From Gracilimonas sp. (GTDB lineage: Bacteria > Bacteroidota > Rhodothermia > Balneolales > Balneolaceae), in contig NZ_JAVJQO010000008.1 of assembly GCF_040218225.1 (NCBI RefSeq), forward strand, positions 558,001 through 622,000: a DNA stretch of 64,000 nucleotides, read 5' to 3'. The position numbers and the translations under genes were made by a program. The notes under the pieces were generated by a model that was not told where the DNA came from, made no database searches, and worked only from the letters and a program-made list of their open reading frames with translations. How positions within the stretch are numbered: position 1 is the stretch's first letter; the number at the start of each line of letters is the position of its first letter. This document shows, piece by piece, positions 44,693 to 53,008 of the stretch.

Positions 44693-45703
44693 TTATGAAA
44701 CTGAATTTACCGTCTTAATAATACGGCCTGCTACTTTATAAGGATCTGCATTGGAAGCTGGTCGGCGATCTTCAAGGCGGCCTACCCATCCGTCTTCAAC
44801 GGTTGTTACCGGAATACGAATGGAAGCACCGCGATCAGAAACACCATAACTAAATTTATCTATGGATTGTGTTTCGTGCTTACCGGTTAGTCGCTGATCG
44901 TTGTCAGCGCCATATACATCAATGTGCTCCTTAATGTAATTTCCAAAAGCATCACAAACTTGCTTCATATACTTCTCACCGCCTTCATCTCTCATTTTAC
45001 CATTTGAGAAGTTGGCATGCATTCCAGAACCATTCCAGTCGGTATCGCCCAGTGGTTTTGGATGCCAGTCGATAGCCAAACCATATTTCTCAGCTGTTCT
45101 TTCAATCAGGTAGCGGGCCACCCAGATTTGATCTCCGGCACTGTGTGCACCTTTAGCAAAAATCTGGAACTCCCACTGACCAGCTGCAACCTCAGCGTTA
45201 ATCCCTTCAACATTAAGACCTGCTTCAAGGCAAAGATCTAAGTGCTCGTCAATAATGTCGCGCCCAAAAGCTCTGGTACCGCCTACTCCACAATAATAGG
45301 GTCCCTGAGGTGCCGGGTATCCACCAACTGGAAATCCAAGTGGCAATCCGGTTTCAGGATCATGTAAAAAATACTCTTGTTCAAAACCGAACCAAAAATC
45401 GTCACTATCGTCATCAATTGCAGCACGTCCATTGGTTTCATGAGGTGTACCGTCAGCATTCAGTACCTCTGTCATTACCAGGAATCCGTTTTCACGGTCA
45501 GGATCAGGGAAAATAGCTACAGGTTTAAGCAAGCAATCGGAAGAATCGCCGGTAGCCTGATTGGTTGAACTACCATCAAAGTTCCATATCGGGCAGTCTT
45601 CCAGCTTTCCACTGAAATCGTGCACCACTTTGGTTTTACTTCTCAATAGCTGGGTTGGTTTGAAACCATCAAGCCATATATACTCAAGTTTGGAATACGC
45701 CAT
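44693..45703 (-). CDS. glnII: Glutamine synthetase type II (beta-Grasp, eukaryote-like)
   Basis: A 336-residue glutamine synthetase of type II, which is shorter than type I (about 470) and resembles the eukaryotic and rhizobial enzyme. Diagnostic segments are the start KLEYIWLDGFKP, WNFDGSSTNQA, the ligand-rich FGFEQEYFL near residue 109, QGPYYCGVGG near residue 135, NAEVAAGQWEFQI near 169 and DWNGSGMHANFS near 226. It makes glutamine from glutamate, ammonia and ATP. The adenylylation site of type I enzymes is absent. The 280-base region before it is AT-rich and has no clear boxes. Confidence 0.95.
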   Translation of the reverse strand: MAYSKLEYIWLDGFKPTQLLRSKTKVVHDFSGKLEDCPIWNFDGSSTNQATGDSSDCLLKPVAIFPDPDRENGFLVMTEVLNADGTPHETNGRAAIDDDSDDFWFGFEQEYFLHDPETGLPLGFPVGGYPAPQGPYYCGVGGTRAFGRDIIDEHLDLCLEAGLNVEGINAEVAAGQWEFQIFAKGAHSAGDQIWVARYLIERTAEKYGLAIDWHPKPLGDTDWNGSGMHANFSNGKMRDEGGEKYMKQVCDAFGNYIKEHIDVYGADNDQRLTGKHETQSIDKFSYGVSDRGASIRIPVTTVEDGWVGRLEDRRPASNADPYKVAGRIIKTVNSVS

Positions 45704-45983
45704 ATGAATAAAAAGTTATTTTGGTGTTTCGAAATTAAACAGTGAGAATATAAAGCACTTTTAAGAAAAAGCTCAAATTATTTAATCAAAATTTTATTAA
45801 CTATTAAATAATATAGCTTTTATAAATTCACACCTTAATTATTTTACCTGCAACCGCTTCCACCGAGCTGCTTACTTAATTTATTTTTTCTGTGAATTGA
45901 AATGACTTCACTTTTTAAGCCCTTTCCAAAAGTTGTATCTTCGCTCACAAAGTTATCCACAACCATTCACCAAAAATTTCACG

Positions 45984-46871
45984 TTGAAAGAATCAAAATT
46001 TGCACTTTGGGTTGAAGCTGCCCGTCCCAAAACCCTTGCCGCTGCGCTTGTTCCCGTATTGGTGGGAGCCTCTCTTGCATGGCAGGCAGAATCGCTAAAC
46101 TGGATCAATTCTTTGGTAGCACTGGTCTGTGCATTCCTGATTCAAATAGGTACGAATTTCGCCAATGACTACTTTGACTTTGTGAAAGGTTCAGACACTG
46201 ATGAGCGCATAGGATTTCGCCGGGCAACCGCTGCCGGACTCATCTCAGCCGGTGCCATGAAAAAAGCGACTATCCTGACCATGGGACTTGCCTTCTTTTT
46301 AGGACTTTACTTGGTATGGGCCGCAGGTTGGGTAGTTTTGGCAATTGGAGTTTTGTCCCTGATTTTTGGCGTGCTCTATACCGGCGGACCTTTTCCCCTG
46401 GGTTACAATGGACTGGGTGATATTTTTGTGTTCATCTTCTTCGGGATTGTAGCCGTCATGACCACTTATTACGTAAATACCCTTGAATGGTCGGAAGCTT
46501 CCTTCTGGGCCTCTCTGGCCGTAGGCGGATTATGTGTGAATATTCTGGTGGTTAACAACCTGAGGGATGTGGAGCAGGACAAAAAATCAGGCAAACGAAC
46601 CATTGGCGTACTTTTTGGAGAAACCACACTGAAGCTCGAATATCTGTTGATGGTAGCTCTGGCTTTTGCCATCCCTCCCCATTTCTATGTACAGCTTGGA
46701 TATAATATCTGGATTATGCTTCCTTACATCAGTCTGCCCCTGGCTGGATTCTACACGTACAGAATCTGGACGGAAAAGGATAAATCACAATTAAACCCGA
46801 TGCTTGAACGAACCGCTCAGTACATGGTAGTGTTTGGTATTCTCTTCTCCATTGGAATTCTGATGAACTAA
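45984..46871 (+). CDS. menA: 1,4-dihydroxy-2-naphthoate polyprenyltransferase MenA
   Basis: A UbiA-family membrane enzyme of about 295 residues with eight to nine helices that attaches the isoprenoid tail. It starts KFALWVEAARPKTLAAALVP and has the aspartate-rich prenyl-diphosphate motif NDYFDFVKGSDTDERIG near residue 70 and DVEQDKKSGKRTIGVLFGE near residue 197. The frame is open to TTG 45933; TTG 45984 is preferred because homologues start here. It ends one base into menC. With menC and menE it makes the second menaquinone block. Confidence 0.92.
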   Translation: MKESKFALWVEAARPKTLAAALVPVLVGASLAWQAESLNWINSLVALVCAFLIQIGTNFANDYFDFVKGSDTDERIGFRRATAAGLISAGAMKKATILTMGLAFFLGLYLVWAAGWVVLAIGVLSLIFGVLYTGGPFPLGYNGLGDIFVFIFFGIVAVMTTYYVNTLEWSEASFWASLAVGGLCVNILVVNNLRDVEQDKKSGKRTIGVLFGETTLKLEYLLMVALAFAIPPHFYVQLGYNIWIMLPYISLPLAGFYTYRIWTEKDKSQLNPMLERTAQYMVVFGILFSIGILMN

Positions 46872-47941
46872 TGCTGGACTATTACACATATCGCCTTCCC
46901 TTCAAGCAGCCCTTTCGCAGTGCTGTGAATACATTCTCACACCGTGAAGGCATTATCCTGGTTTACACGGAAGGTGACATCGAAGCTTATGGAGAGATCG
47001 CCCCGCTTCCCGGATTCTCTGATGAAAGTCTGACGCAGATTAAGGAAGTCCTGAAGGTAAATCACGCACACCTTCAGCAGGCCCTTCAATCCGTTGACGG
47101 GAAGCAAATGCTTCATGTCCTGGAACAAATTCATCAGTTCCCTTCCCTCAGCTTTGGTCTGGATACTTTAGTGCATGACCTGGAAGCTAAAAAGGCCGGT
47201 AAATCTCTGGGGGATTTTCTGTTCCCTGACTTCCCGGATTCTGTAATTGCCAATGGTACTTTATCTCTACAGGAACCAGCCACCGTTATAACCAAGGCAA
47301 AAGCATTGGTTCAGCAGGGTTTTAAAACCTTAAAAGTAAAAGTTGGGGAGAACTTTAATTCTGAACTGAAGCTGTTGCAGGATCTTCGAAACCAGTTTCC
47401 GAACATTACTATACGTATAGACGCCAATCAAAGCTGGGCAAAAAGTGAAGCCATACAGAATCTAAAGGCTTTGGATTCGTTGGAAATAGAGTATTGCGAA
47501 CAACCGGTTCCCAAAGAAAAAATTACTGATTTAGCTGCCGTCAAAGAAGCGGTTAACATTCCCATAGCCGCCGATGAATCTTTGCGGAACAAACAGGATG
47601 CAACTGAACTATCAGAACTGGAAGCGACCAACCTATTTATTATAAAGCCTATGCTTTTGGGTACATTTGATAATATTTTCGTAACAAAAAGCACGGCTGA
47701 TACTCATAATATAGAAGTGGTGGTTACCACTGTGTTGGAATCAGCGATTGGAAGAGCAATGACATCCATTCTTGCAGCGGGTTTGGGAAATCAAAAACGG
47801 GCACATGGTTTGGCTACCGGAAGCTTGTTACAAAATGACACCAGTACGGATGAATGGCTGAACCAGCCGGTGATCACATTTCCCGAAAAAGCAGGCTTGG
47901 GAATTACAGTGGATAAGGAAGGATTAAAAAAGTTATTTTAA
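46871..47941 (+). CDS. menC: o-succinylbenzoate synthase MenC
   Basis: A 356-residue enolase-superfamily dehydratase. The first acid-base Lys is in FKTLKVKVG (near residue 157), the metal ligands are in IRIDANQSW, EYCEQPV and IAADESLR, and the second Lys is in LFIIKPMLLG (near 259). An N-terminal capping domain fills residues 1-105. It dehydrates SHCHC to o-succinylbenzoate. It overlaps menA by one base and lies five bases before menE, so one transcript is likely. Confidence 0.93.
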   Translation: MLDYYTYRLPFKQPFRSAVNTFSHREGIILVYTEGDIEAYGEIAPLPGFSDESLTQIKEVLKVNHAHLQQALQSVDGKQMLHVLEQIHQFPSLSFGLDTLVHDLEAKKAGKSLGDFLFPDFPDSVIANGTLSLQEPATVITKAKALVQQGFKTLKVKVGENFNSELKLLQDLRNQFPNITIRIDANQSWAKSEAIQNLKALDSLEIEYCEQPVPKEKITDLAAVKEAVNIPIAADESLRNKQDATELSELEATNLFIIKPMLLGTFDNIFVTKSTADTHNIEVVVTTVLESAIGRAMTSILAAGLGNQKRAHGLATGSLLQNDTSTDEWLNQPVITFPEKAGLGITVDKEGLKKLF

Positions 47942-47945
47942 GTAT

Positions 47946-49430
47946 ATGTTCAAATCACGGCTACATATGTTTGAGTTTAAGAAAAAGGAAACACCTCATG
48001 TGTTTCTGTCTTCTCAGCACGGTATGTACACGTATAGTGATTTAGAACGCTTCACTGCTTTTTTTAAGGATCTGGTTGAAGAAAAAGCAGACTCGCTCAA
48101 ATGGCCGGTAGCTTTTCTTTCCGAATCGAGCGATATGCTGATTTTTGGCATTGCCGCCTGCTGGAAATTGGGTATCCCCTTCGTTCCCATCAATCCAAAG
48201 GTGAAAAATGAAGAACTCAAAGAATATATTGACGCGCTAAAGCCTGTTCTCATTTTTTCAGACACCAAAAACCGAAGCCGGCTTGGTGATGAAAACGTCA
48301 TCAAGATGGACGAGAATTTTTTCCTTAATTCTTTTACTCATGATGTCCGGAATGTTGAACTTCCCGATCCGGATTCGATTAAAGATTCCCAGATCTTTGG
48401 ATATTTCTTTACTTCAGGTACCACCAGCAAACCCAAGATTGTTCCTCTAAAACGGCGTCAGATTTTAAGTGCTGCCGAAGCTTCTGCTCAAAACTTCAAA
48501 CCCGATCCCAACCATTTCTGGCTGCTCTGTCTCCCGCTGAATCACATTGGAGGCATTTCCATTATTCTCCGCTCGGTTATTTATGATACGGCTATTTACC
48601 GCCTGGGAGAATTCCACGAAGAAATGGTGAAAGAGTTTTTGGGTGAAAACAAACGCTTCCAGGCCGCATCCCTCGTTCCAACCATGCTGAAGCGCTTGCT
48701 GGATGATCCGCTTTTCAAAACACACCGTGAGTTTAAATCTATTTTACTGGGCGGCGGACCTATTTCTGAAACACTGCTGAAAAAATCGGCTGAGCGCGGC
48801 ATTCCCATCGTGTCCAGTTATGGCATGACGGAAACCTGTGCCCAAATTATTGCCAATCCTCTGCTCGCTCCTTCAGGTATGTATACCCCACTGAAAAGTG
48901 TAGGCAAACCTTTTCCTCCAAATGAAATGCAGATCCGTGATGATAACGGAAAGGTGCTGGGTAAAAACCAGTCAGGTGCGCTGTGGCTGAAAGGTCCACA
49001 GGTGTTTGATGGTTATTATGACAGCGAAGAAAATGAAAACCGGTTCGACAAAGACGGCTGGTTTAACACCGGCGATTACGGTCACATGAATGGTTTCGGG
49101 CATTTGTTTATTGAATCCCGCCGAAGTGATCTCATTATTACCGGTGGCGAGAACGTGAATCCCACCGAAGTAGAAGAAGCCATGCGCAAGCTCGCCACTA
49201 TTGAAGAGGCCGTGGTAATTGGCCTGCCTGATGAAGAATGGGGGCAAAAAGTAACCGCCGTAGTAACGCTTAAAAATGGTAAAACACCCGGGCTTGAAGA
49301 AATACGGGAAGAATTAAAATCTCATCTTACTGACTTCAAGATTCCTAAAGAGCTTAAGATTGTTAAAGACTTCCCTAAAACCAGCACCGGCAAGGTAAAG
49401 CGCTGGGAGCTGGTGAAGCAGTTTAAGTGA
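47946..49430 (+). CDS. menE: o-succinylbenzoate-CoA ligase MenE
   Basis: A 494-residue acyl-CoA synthetase of the ANL superfamily. The ATP-binding loop FFTSGTTSKPKIVPLKRR is near residue 156, the YGMTETCAQI segment near 295, the WFNTGDYGHM region near 360 and the C-terminal lysine motif in TGKVKRWELV near residue 482. It activates o-succinylbenzoate for MenB. The menC-menE order supports MenE over a general acyl-CoA ligase. It is the last gene before the accessory region. Confidence 0.92.
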   Translation: MFKSRLHMFEFKKKETPHVFLSSQHGMYTYSDLERFTAFFKDLVEEKADSLKWPVAFLSESSDMLIFGIAACWKLGIPFVPINPKVKNEELKEYIDALKPVLIFSDTKNRSRLGDENVIKMDENFFLNSFTHDVRNVELPDPDSIKDSQIFGYFFTSGTTSKPKIVPLKRRQILSAAEASAQNFKPDPNHFWLLCLPLNHIGGISIILRSVIYDTAIYRLGEFHEEMVKEFLGENKRFQAASLVPTMLKRLLDDPLFKTHREFKSILLGGGPISETLLKKSAERGIPIVSSYGMTETCAQIIANPLLAPSGMYTPLKSVGKPFPPNEMQIRDDNGKVLGKNQSGALWLKGPQVFDGYYDSEENENRFDKDGWFNTGDYGHMNGFGHLFIESRRSDLIITGGENVNPTEVEEAMRKLATIEEAVVIGLPDEEWGQKVTAVVTLKNGKTPGLEEIREELKSHLTDFKIPKELKIVKDFPKTSTGKVKRWELVKQFK

Positions 49431-49446
49431 GTGGGTCATTCCTGCT

Positions 49447-49850
49447 CCTATCCCGTCATTCCTGTGCAGGCAGGAATCTAGTTGCTGTTTTCCAGCTCAT
49501 CTGCCCTTTCATACTACAAGATCCCGGCCTACGCTGCGGGATGACTCGAAGCTATTTCTTATTTCCTAACCCTATCCCGTCATTCCACGCAGGCAGGAAT
49601 CTGGTTGCTGTTTTCTACGCTCTTTTCCCTTACTTACTACAAGATCCCGGCATTCGCCGCGGGATGACTCGAAGCTATTTCTTATTTCTTAACCCTATCC
49701 TGTCATTCCTGTGGAGGCAGGAATCTGGTTGCTGTTCTCCAGCTCACCTGCCCTTTCTCACCACAAGATCCCGGCCTACGCTGCGGGATGACCGGAGTAA
49801 TTTCTTACTTCCTACCCTTACTTCCTCATTCCTGCCCCGCCGGATGACTA
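49447..49850. repeat. REP/BIME-like tandem repeat array, first part
   Basis: Three near-identical units spaced 123-124 bases apart start at about 49447, 49571 and 49694, with a degenerate fourth trace at 49818-49850. Each unit has two hairpins: ATTCCTG/CAGGAAT at one end and ATCCCG/CGGGAT at the other. Its outer ends, GTCATTCC and GGGATGAC, also pair, as in REP elements. The first unit core is 49455-49545. A reading frame across this stretch is only repeat and is not a gene. Confidence 0.9.
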
Positions 49851-49856
49851 TAACTC

Positions 49857-50165
49857 TTAGAAGTGGAACCTTCCCCCAGAAGTGATCTCCTTCCAGAGGT
49901 CTTTCATATCCGGGTTATTAGCTCTTATCAAATTAAGCTTCCATTCTCTTTTCCATTTCTTTATCTGTTTCTCTCTCCGAATTGCTTCGTACATATTCTG
50001 GTGTGATTCGTAATAAACCAGGTTCTTTACTTCATACTTCTTAGTAAATTCTGATCCTTCTCCTTTTTTGTGCTTAAGAACACGGTTGACTAAGTCACTT
50101 GTTACGCCGGTGTATAGTACGGTTCGCTTTCTGTTTGTTAGTATGTAAACGTATCCCTCTTTCAT
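49857..50165 (-). CDS. GIY-YIG nuclease superfamily protein (UPF0213/YhbQ-like)
   Basis: A 102-residue single-domain GIY-YIG protein: GYVYILTN (the GIY part), then LYTGVTSDLVNRVLKHK (YIG part with the catalytic Arg), and the Glu-containing helix MYEAIRREKQIKKWKREWK. Stand-alone domains of this type are common in Bacteroidota, and their role in DNA repair or element turnover is uncertain. It is encoded on the minus strand between the two halves of the 124-bp repeat array, which suggests it arrived with, or acts on, those repeats. It could equally be an unrelated resident. Confidence 0.88.
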   Translation of the reverse strand: MKEGYVYILTNRKRTVLYTGVTSDLVNRVLKHKKGEGSEFTKKYEVKNLVYYESHQNMYEAIRREKQIKKWKREWKLNLIRANNPDMKDLWKEITSGGRFHF

Positions 50166-50188
50166 TTTCTTTGTTTTGTACTGTGATC

Positions 50189-50460
50189 TTACGCCGTCAT
50201 TCCTGCGGAGGCAGGAATCTGGTTGCTGTTCTCCAGCTCACCTTCCCTTTATCACCACAAGATCCCGGCATTCGCCGCGGGATGACTCGAAGCCATTTCT
50301 TATTTCTTAACCCTATCCCGTCATTCCTGTGCAGGCAGGAATCTGGTTGCTGTTTTCCAGCTCATCTGCCCTTTCATACTACAAGATCCCGGCCTACGCT
50401 GCGGGATGACCGGAGTAATTTCTTATTTCCTAACCCTATCCTATCATTCCTCCTCCTATT
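50189..50460. repeat. REP/BIME-like tandem repeat array, second part
   Basis: Two more copies of the same unit, 125 bases apart (key GTCATTCC sequences at about 50195 and 50320), plus a degenerate end at 50440-50460. Copies differ from those at 49447-49850 by a few bases. They end just before intI. A reading frame across them is not a gene. Confidence 0.88.
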
Positions 50461-50473
50461 TCGGATGGCCGAT

Positions 50474-51436
50474 TTACAACGCATCCACGGGGCTTTTGAT
50501 GTAGTTGCCGCCTTTGTTAATCACGTGTGTGTAAATCATAGTTGTCTTCAGGTTTTTATGGCCGAGGAGCTCCTGTACGGTGCGGATGTCGTAGCCATTT
50601 TGGAGCAGATGCGTGGCAAAAGAGTGCCGGAAGGTATGACAGGTTACTTTTTTCCGTATACCTGTTTTTGTTACTGCTTTCTTTAGTTTTCGCTGGACCT
50701 GACGGCTTGAAATATGATAGCGGTGTTCTGCCCCAGTTCGTGGATCTTTTGAAATTCTTGAAGCCGGAAACAGGTATTGCCACCCCAATCTCGATTGCTC
50801 ATCAGGATATTTGCGAGCGAGTGCTTTTGGCAGAAGAGCTTTTCCAAATCCATCTACCAGGTCTTTTTTGTGGATCACCTCCACTTTTTGTATTTGCCAC
50901 CGAAGCTTGGGAATACTTTTCTGGGGCAATAAGCTCACCCGGTCTTTGTCTCCTTTTCCTGAACGAACCCACAATTGTTCATTTTCAAAGTCAACATCCT
51001 GCACTCGCAGCCGAAGGCATTCTGAAATTCTTATCCCGCTGCCATAAAGCAACTCACAGATCATCAGGGTTCGCCCGCGTAGTTGTTCCAGAATCATCAT
51101 CGCTTCTTTGTGAGACAGAACCACCGGCAGTTTACGGGGTTTCTTTGCTCTTTTTAAATTATCGAGCTTTAGGCTTTCTCTTCCCAGAACATGCTTATAG
51201 AGAAACAGCAAGGCAGAGAGCGCCTGATTTTGGGTGCCAGCAGCCACATTTTGTTCATTAGCCAGATCATTGAGAAATTGTTCAATTTGCCTGTCCCCTA
51301 ACTTTTTGGGGTGAACCGTTCCATGAAACCGTATATACCTTATAATCCAGTTGGTATAAGCCTGCTCGGTCCGGTAGCTATAATTCCTTCTTCGTATTTC
51401 TTCTCTAACACTTTGTAATAACTTCGATTTGCCCAT
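50474..51436 (-). CDS. intI: Integron integrase IntI
   Basis: A 320-residue tyrosine recombinase with the integron-specific features. The core is complete: Arg136 (GIRISECLRL), His267 and Arg270 (CHTFRHSFATH), His293 (LLGHKN) and nucleophile Tyr302 (TMIYTHV). Between the first Arg and the HxxR box it has the extra integron-only region (ALLPKALARKYPDEQSRLGW and onward), and it ends GGNYIKSPVDAL, the pattern that closes IntI proteins (the KVGGAGVRSPLDAL type). It inserts and excises cassettes at attI and attC. It reads away from the cassette array, the classic arrangement, and nothing suggests it is inactive. Confidence 0.96.
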   Translation of the reverse strand: MGKSKLLQSVREEIRRRNYSYRTEQAYTNWIIRYIRFHGTVHPKKLGDRQIEQFLNDLANEQNVAAGTQNQALSALLFLYKHVLGRESLKLDNLKRAKKPRKLPVVLSHKEAMMILEQLRGRTLMICELLYGSGIRISECLRLRVQDVDFENEQLWVRSGKGDKDRVSLLPQKSIPKLRWQIQKVEVIHKKDLVDGFGKALLPKALARKYPDEQSRLGWQYLFPASRISKDPRTGAEHRYHISSRQVQRKLKKAVTKTGIRKKVTCHTFRHSFATHLLQNGYDIRTVQELLGHKNLKTTMIYTHVINKGGNYIKSPVDAL

Positions 51437-51642
51437 AACGCCATTGCAAAAGTTTTCATTGTTGTTATATTGTTAGAGCGATGGGAAAGCAAATCCTTAC
51501 AAAAAAGTTGGATATTATCCGACGAGGTTATGCGACATCCCCTTCGCATAAAAACCCAAAAGATGCGTTTGGGTGCTATTATGGATGATTTTCGGATGTT
51601 ATACGACGTCTCATAAGATAGCCCATGTCGCATATTAATATG
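51437..51642. promoter_or_regulatory. intI upstream region and attI-like recombination site
   Basis: This 206-base gap holds the intI promoter and the primary attachment site. Three direct repeats TTATNCGAC (51515, 51528, 51599) could be integrase binding sites. Two perfect inverted repeats are TTATGCGA/TCGCATAA (51528/51544) and ACCCAAA/TTTGGGT (51554/51568). A 12-base palindrome CATATTAATATG (51631-51642) touches the crossover, which lies between G51642 and T51643 in GTTATAGCGC. The attI limits and promoters are inferred. Confidence 0.75.
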
Positions 51643-51663
51643 TTATAGCGCTAATCATTAAGA

Positions 51664-52173
51664 ATGCGATTTCCTACTTCATTTATACTTCTTTTTATTA
51701 TTCTGCTTTTGCCAGTGTATTCAATGGCACAAATACGTCCAAATTACGAGTCGGTAGTTAAGGAAGTATTGAAATTGAGTGCAGCAGAAAAAGTTGTTAC
51801 AGATTCTTTGCTAATTACGTCCTACCCTAAAACAGCCGATGAGCACAAATTGCTTCATCAGATAGTTGAAAATGACTCAACTTCGGAAAAAATTTATTTA
51901 CAAGGATTTCGAAACCGAGATCTACTAGTTGAGAAAAGTGTAAGAAATGGAAACTTGGAATTACTAAAAGCCCATCTAATTTTATCCATATTTATTGAAG
52001 GAGATGAAGCAATGTGGTTTGTTGAAAATCTCGACCCAATGTTAAGTGGTCCAGAAATCAGCAAAATCTGTTCGACAACTAAAGAAGTTGTTGAAGAAGT
52101 AGGTAAATCAGAATTACACTTAATCTCAGACTTGATCCAAAATTGTGAATCAGGTGCTTGGAGCAAGTACTAA
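51664..52173 (+). CDS. Cassette 1: exported protein of unknown function
   Basis: A 169-residue protein with a signal peptide ending at SMAQ (about residue 23) and a mature helical, acidic domain (for example EKVVTDSLLITSYPKTADEH). No family is recognised. It is the first cassette: the cassette runs from T51643 to G52296, so the gene starts 21 bases inside it and stops three bases before the attC. Being next to attI it is the most recently gained or most strongly expressed cassette, if the usual integron rule holds. Base composition is lower in G+C than the surrounding genes. Confidence 0.75.
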   Translation: MRFPTSFILLFIILLLPVYSMAQIRPNYESVVKEVLKLSAAEKVVTDSLLITSYPKTADEHKLLHQIVENDSTSEKIYLQGFRNRDLLVEKSVRNGNLELLKAHLILSIFIEGDEAMWFVENLDPMLSGPEISKICSTTKEVVEEVGKSELHLISDLIQNCESGAWSKY

Positions 52174-52175
52174 TC

Positions 52176-52302
52176 GCGCTATAACAAGGCGTTTTAAATC
52201 GGACGCGGACAGGGTGCGATGGAAACTTGATTGCCAGGAATTAATTTTGCTACTTCAACTAAATTATAATCCCCGCGCCGTTTAAACGCTGGGTCGTTAT
52301 AC
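52176..52302 (+). other. attC1, integron recombination site (family A)
   Basis: A 127-base imperfect inverted repeat. The left box GCGCTATAAC (52176-52185) is the exact complement of GTTATAGCGC at the start of cassette 1 (51642), and the right box is GTTATAC at 52296. The arms AAGGCGTTTTAAAT and CGTTTAAACGCTG pair imperfectly, with a central region not shared with family B. Confidence 0.93.
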
Positions 52303-52314
52303 CGCTTAATCCAT

Positions 52315-52860
52315 ATGGTAAAATCTTTTATACCAATTATAGTTTTGATTTTCATTTGGGCAAATTCTGCACTTGCTCAAAATGCAGAAGAAATTCAATC
52401 GCAACAGAAGGAAGTGATTCTACATTTTTATCAACTTCTTTTGCAAGAAACACCAGTAACTGTAAGTCAGGCTCATGAAATATTTAATCCTGAGCAGATG
52501 TGGAATATTGAATACTACGATGAAAGTCTTTCCGCAGAACAAAAATCTGCATTTTACGATGGTGATCCTGATACTTTGATTAGCCGAACATTTAAAAAGA
52601 TTGATAATTATAAGTCAGACCTAATTCCGAATTATTCCAGTGAAACTTCCTTTTCCGAATTAATTGAAAGCTTTACCATAGAATTAATTAATTCAAGGGG
52701 TGATGAACAGATTAGAGTCAATCAGTATCAGGTAATTTCATCAATAGATGAGAATTGGAAAGTCATATTTGATTTCTATGGCCATCCCTTTCAACAAATT
52801 TCAAAAATTATAATTGGAGAAAGAAAAGATATCTTAAAAGAAATTGGATTATCCGATTAA
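52315..52860 (+). CDS. Cassette 2: exported protein of unknown function
   Basis: A 181-residue protein with a signal peptide ending at ALAQ (about residue 22). The mature chain has a helix-rich first half with QQKEVILHFYQLLLQETPVT and then strands, ending DFYGHPFQQISKIIIGERKD. No family is recognised; the fold resembles small SnoaL/NTF2-like or lipocalin-like domains, but I would not assign one. It fills the cassette from T52297 to G52987. A low-G+C gene, unlike the neighbouring chromosomal genes. Confidence 0.72.
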   Translation: MVKSFIPIIVLIFIWANSALAQNAEEIQSQQKEVILHFYQLLLQETPVTVSQAHEIFNPEQMWNIEYYDESLSAEQKSAFYDGDPDTLISRTFKKIDNYKSDLIPNYSSETSFSELIESFTIELINSRGDEQIRVNQYQVISSIDENWKVIFDFYGHPFQQISKIIIGERKDILKEIGLSD

Positions 52861-52867
52861 ACAAAGC

Positions 52868-52993
52868 GCGGTATAACAAGGCGTTTTAAATCGGACGCGG
52901 ACGGGGTGCGATGGAACTTGACTGCCAGGAATTAATTTCGCTACTTCAACTAAATTATAATCCCCGCGCCGTTTAAACGCTGGGTCGTTAGTT
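52868..52993 (+). other. attC2, integron recombination site (family A)
   Basis: A 126-base site. The left box GCGGTATAAC (52868) is the exact complement of GTTATACCGC at the start of cassette 2 (52296). The right box GTTAGTT is at 52987. Nearly identical to attC1 in its arms and centre. Confidence 0.93.
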
Positions 52994-53008
52994 GGCCTAA
53001 ACCAATCT

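Noticed and set aside
49427-49885. Plus-strand reading frame of 152 codons across the repeats
   Set aside because: It consists of the 124-bp repeat units translated; composition is repetitive and it has no family features.
50099-50686. Plus-strand reading frame of 195 codons
   Set aside because: It runs through the second repeat block and the antisense of the integrase gene end, so it is a shadow.
50542-51261. Long plus-strand reading frame opposite intI
   Set aside because: It is antisense to the clearly coding integrase gene and has no recognisable domain.
51340-51633. Minus-strand reading frame over the intI start and attI region
   Set aside because: It overlaps the integrase N terminus in another frame and covers the inverted repeats of the attI region; no coding signal.
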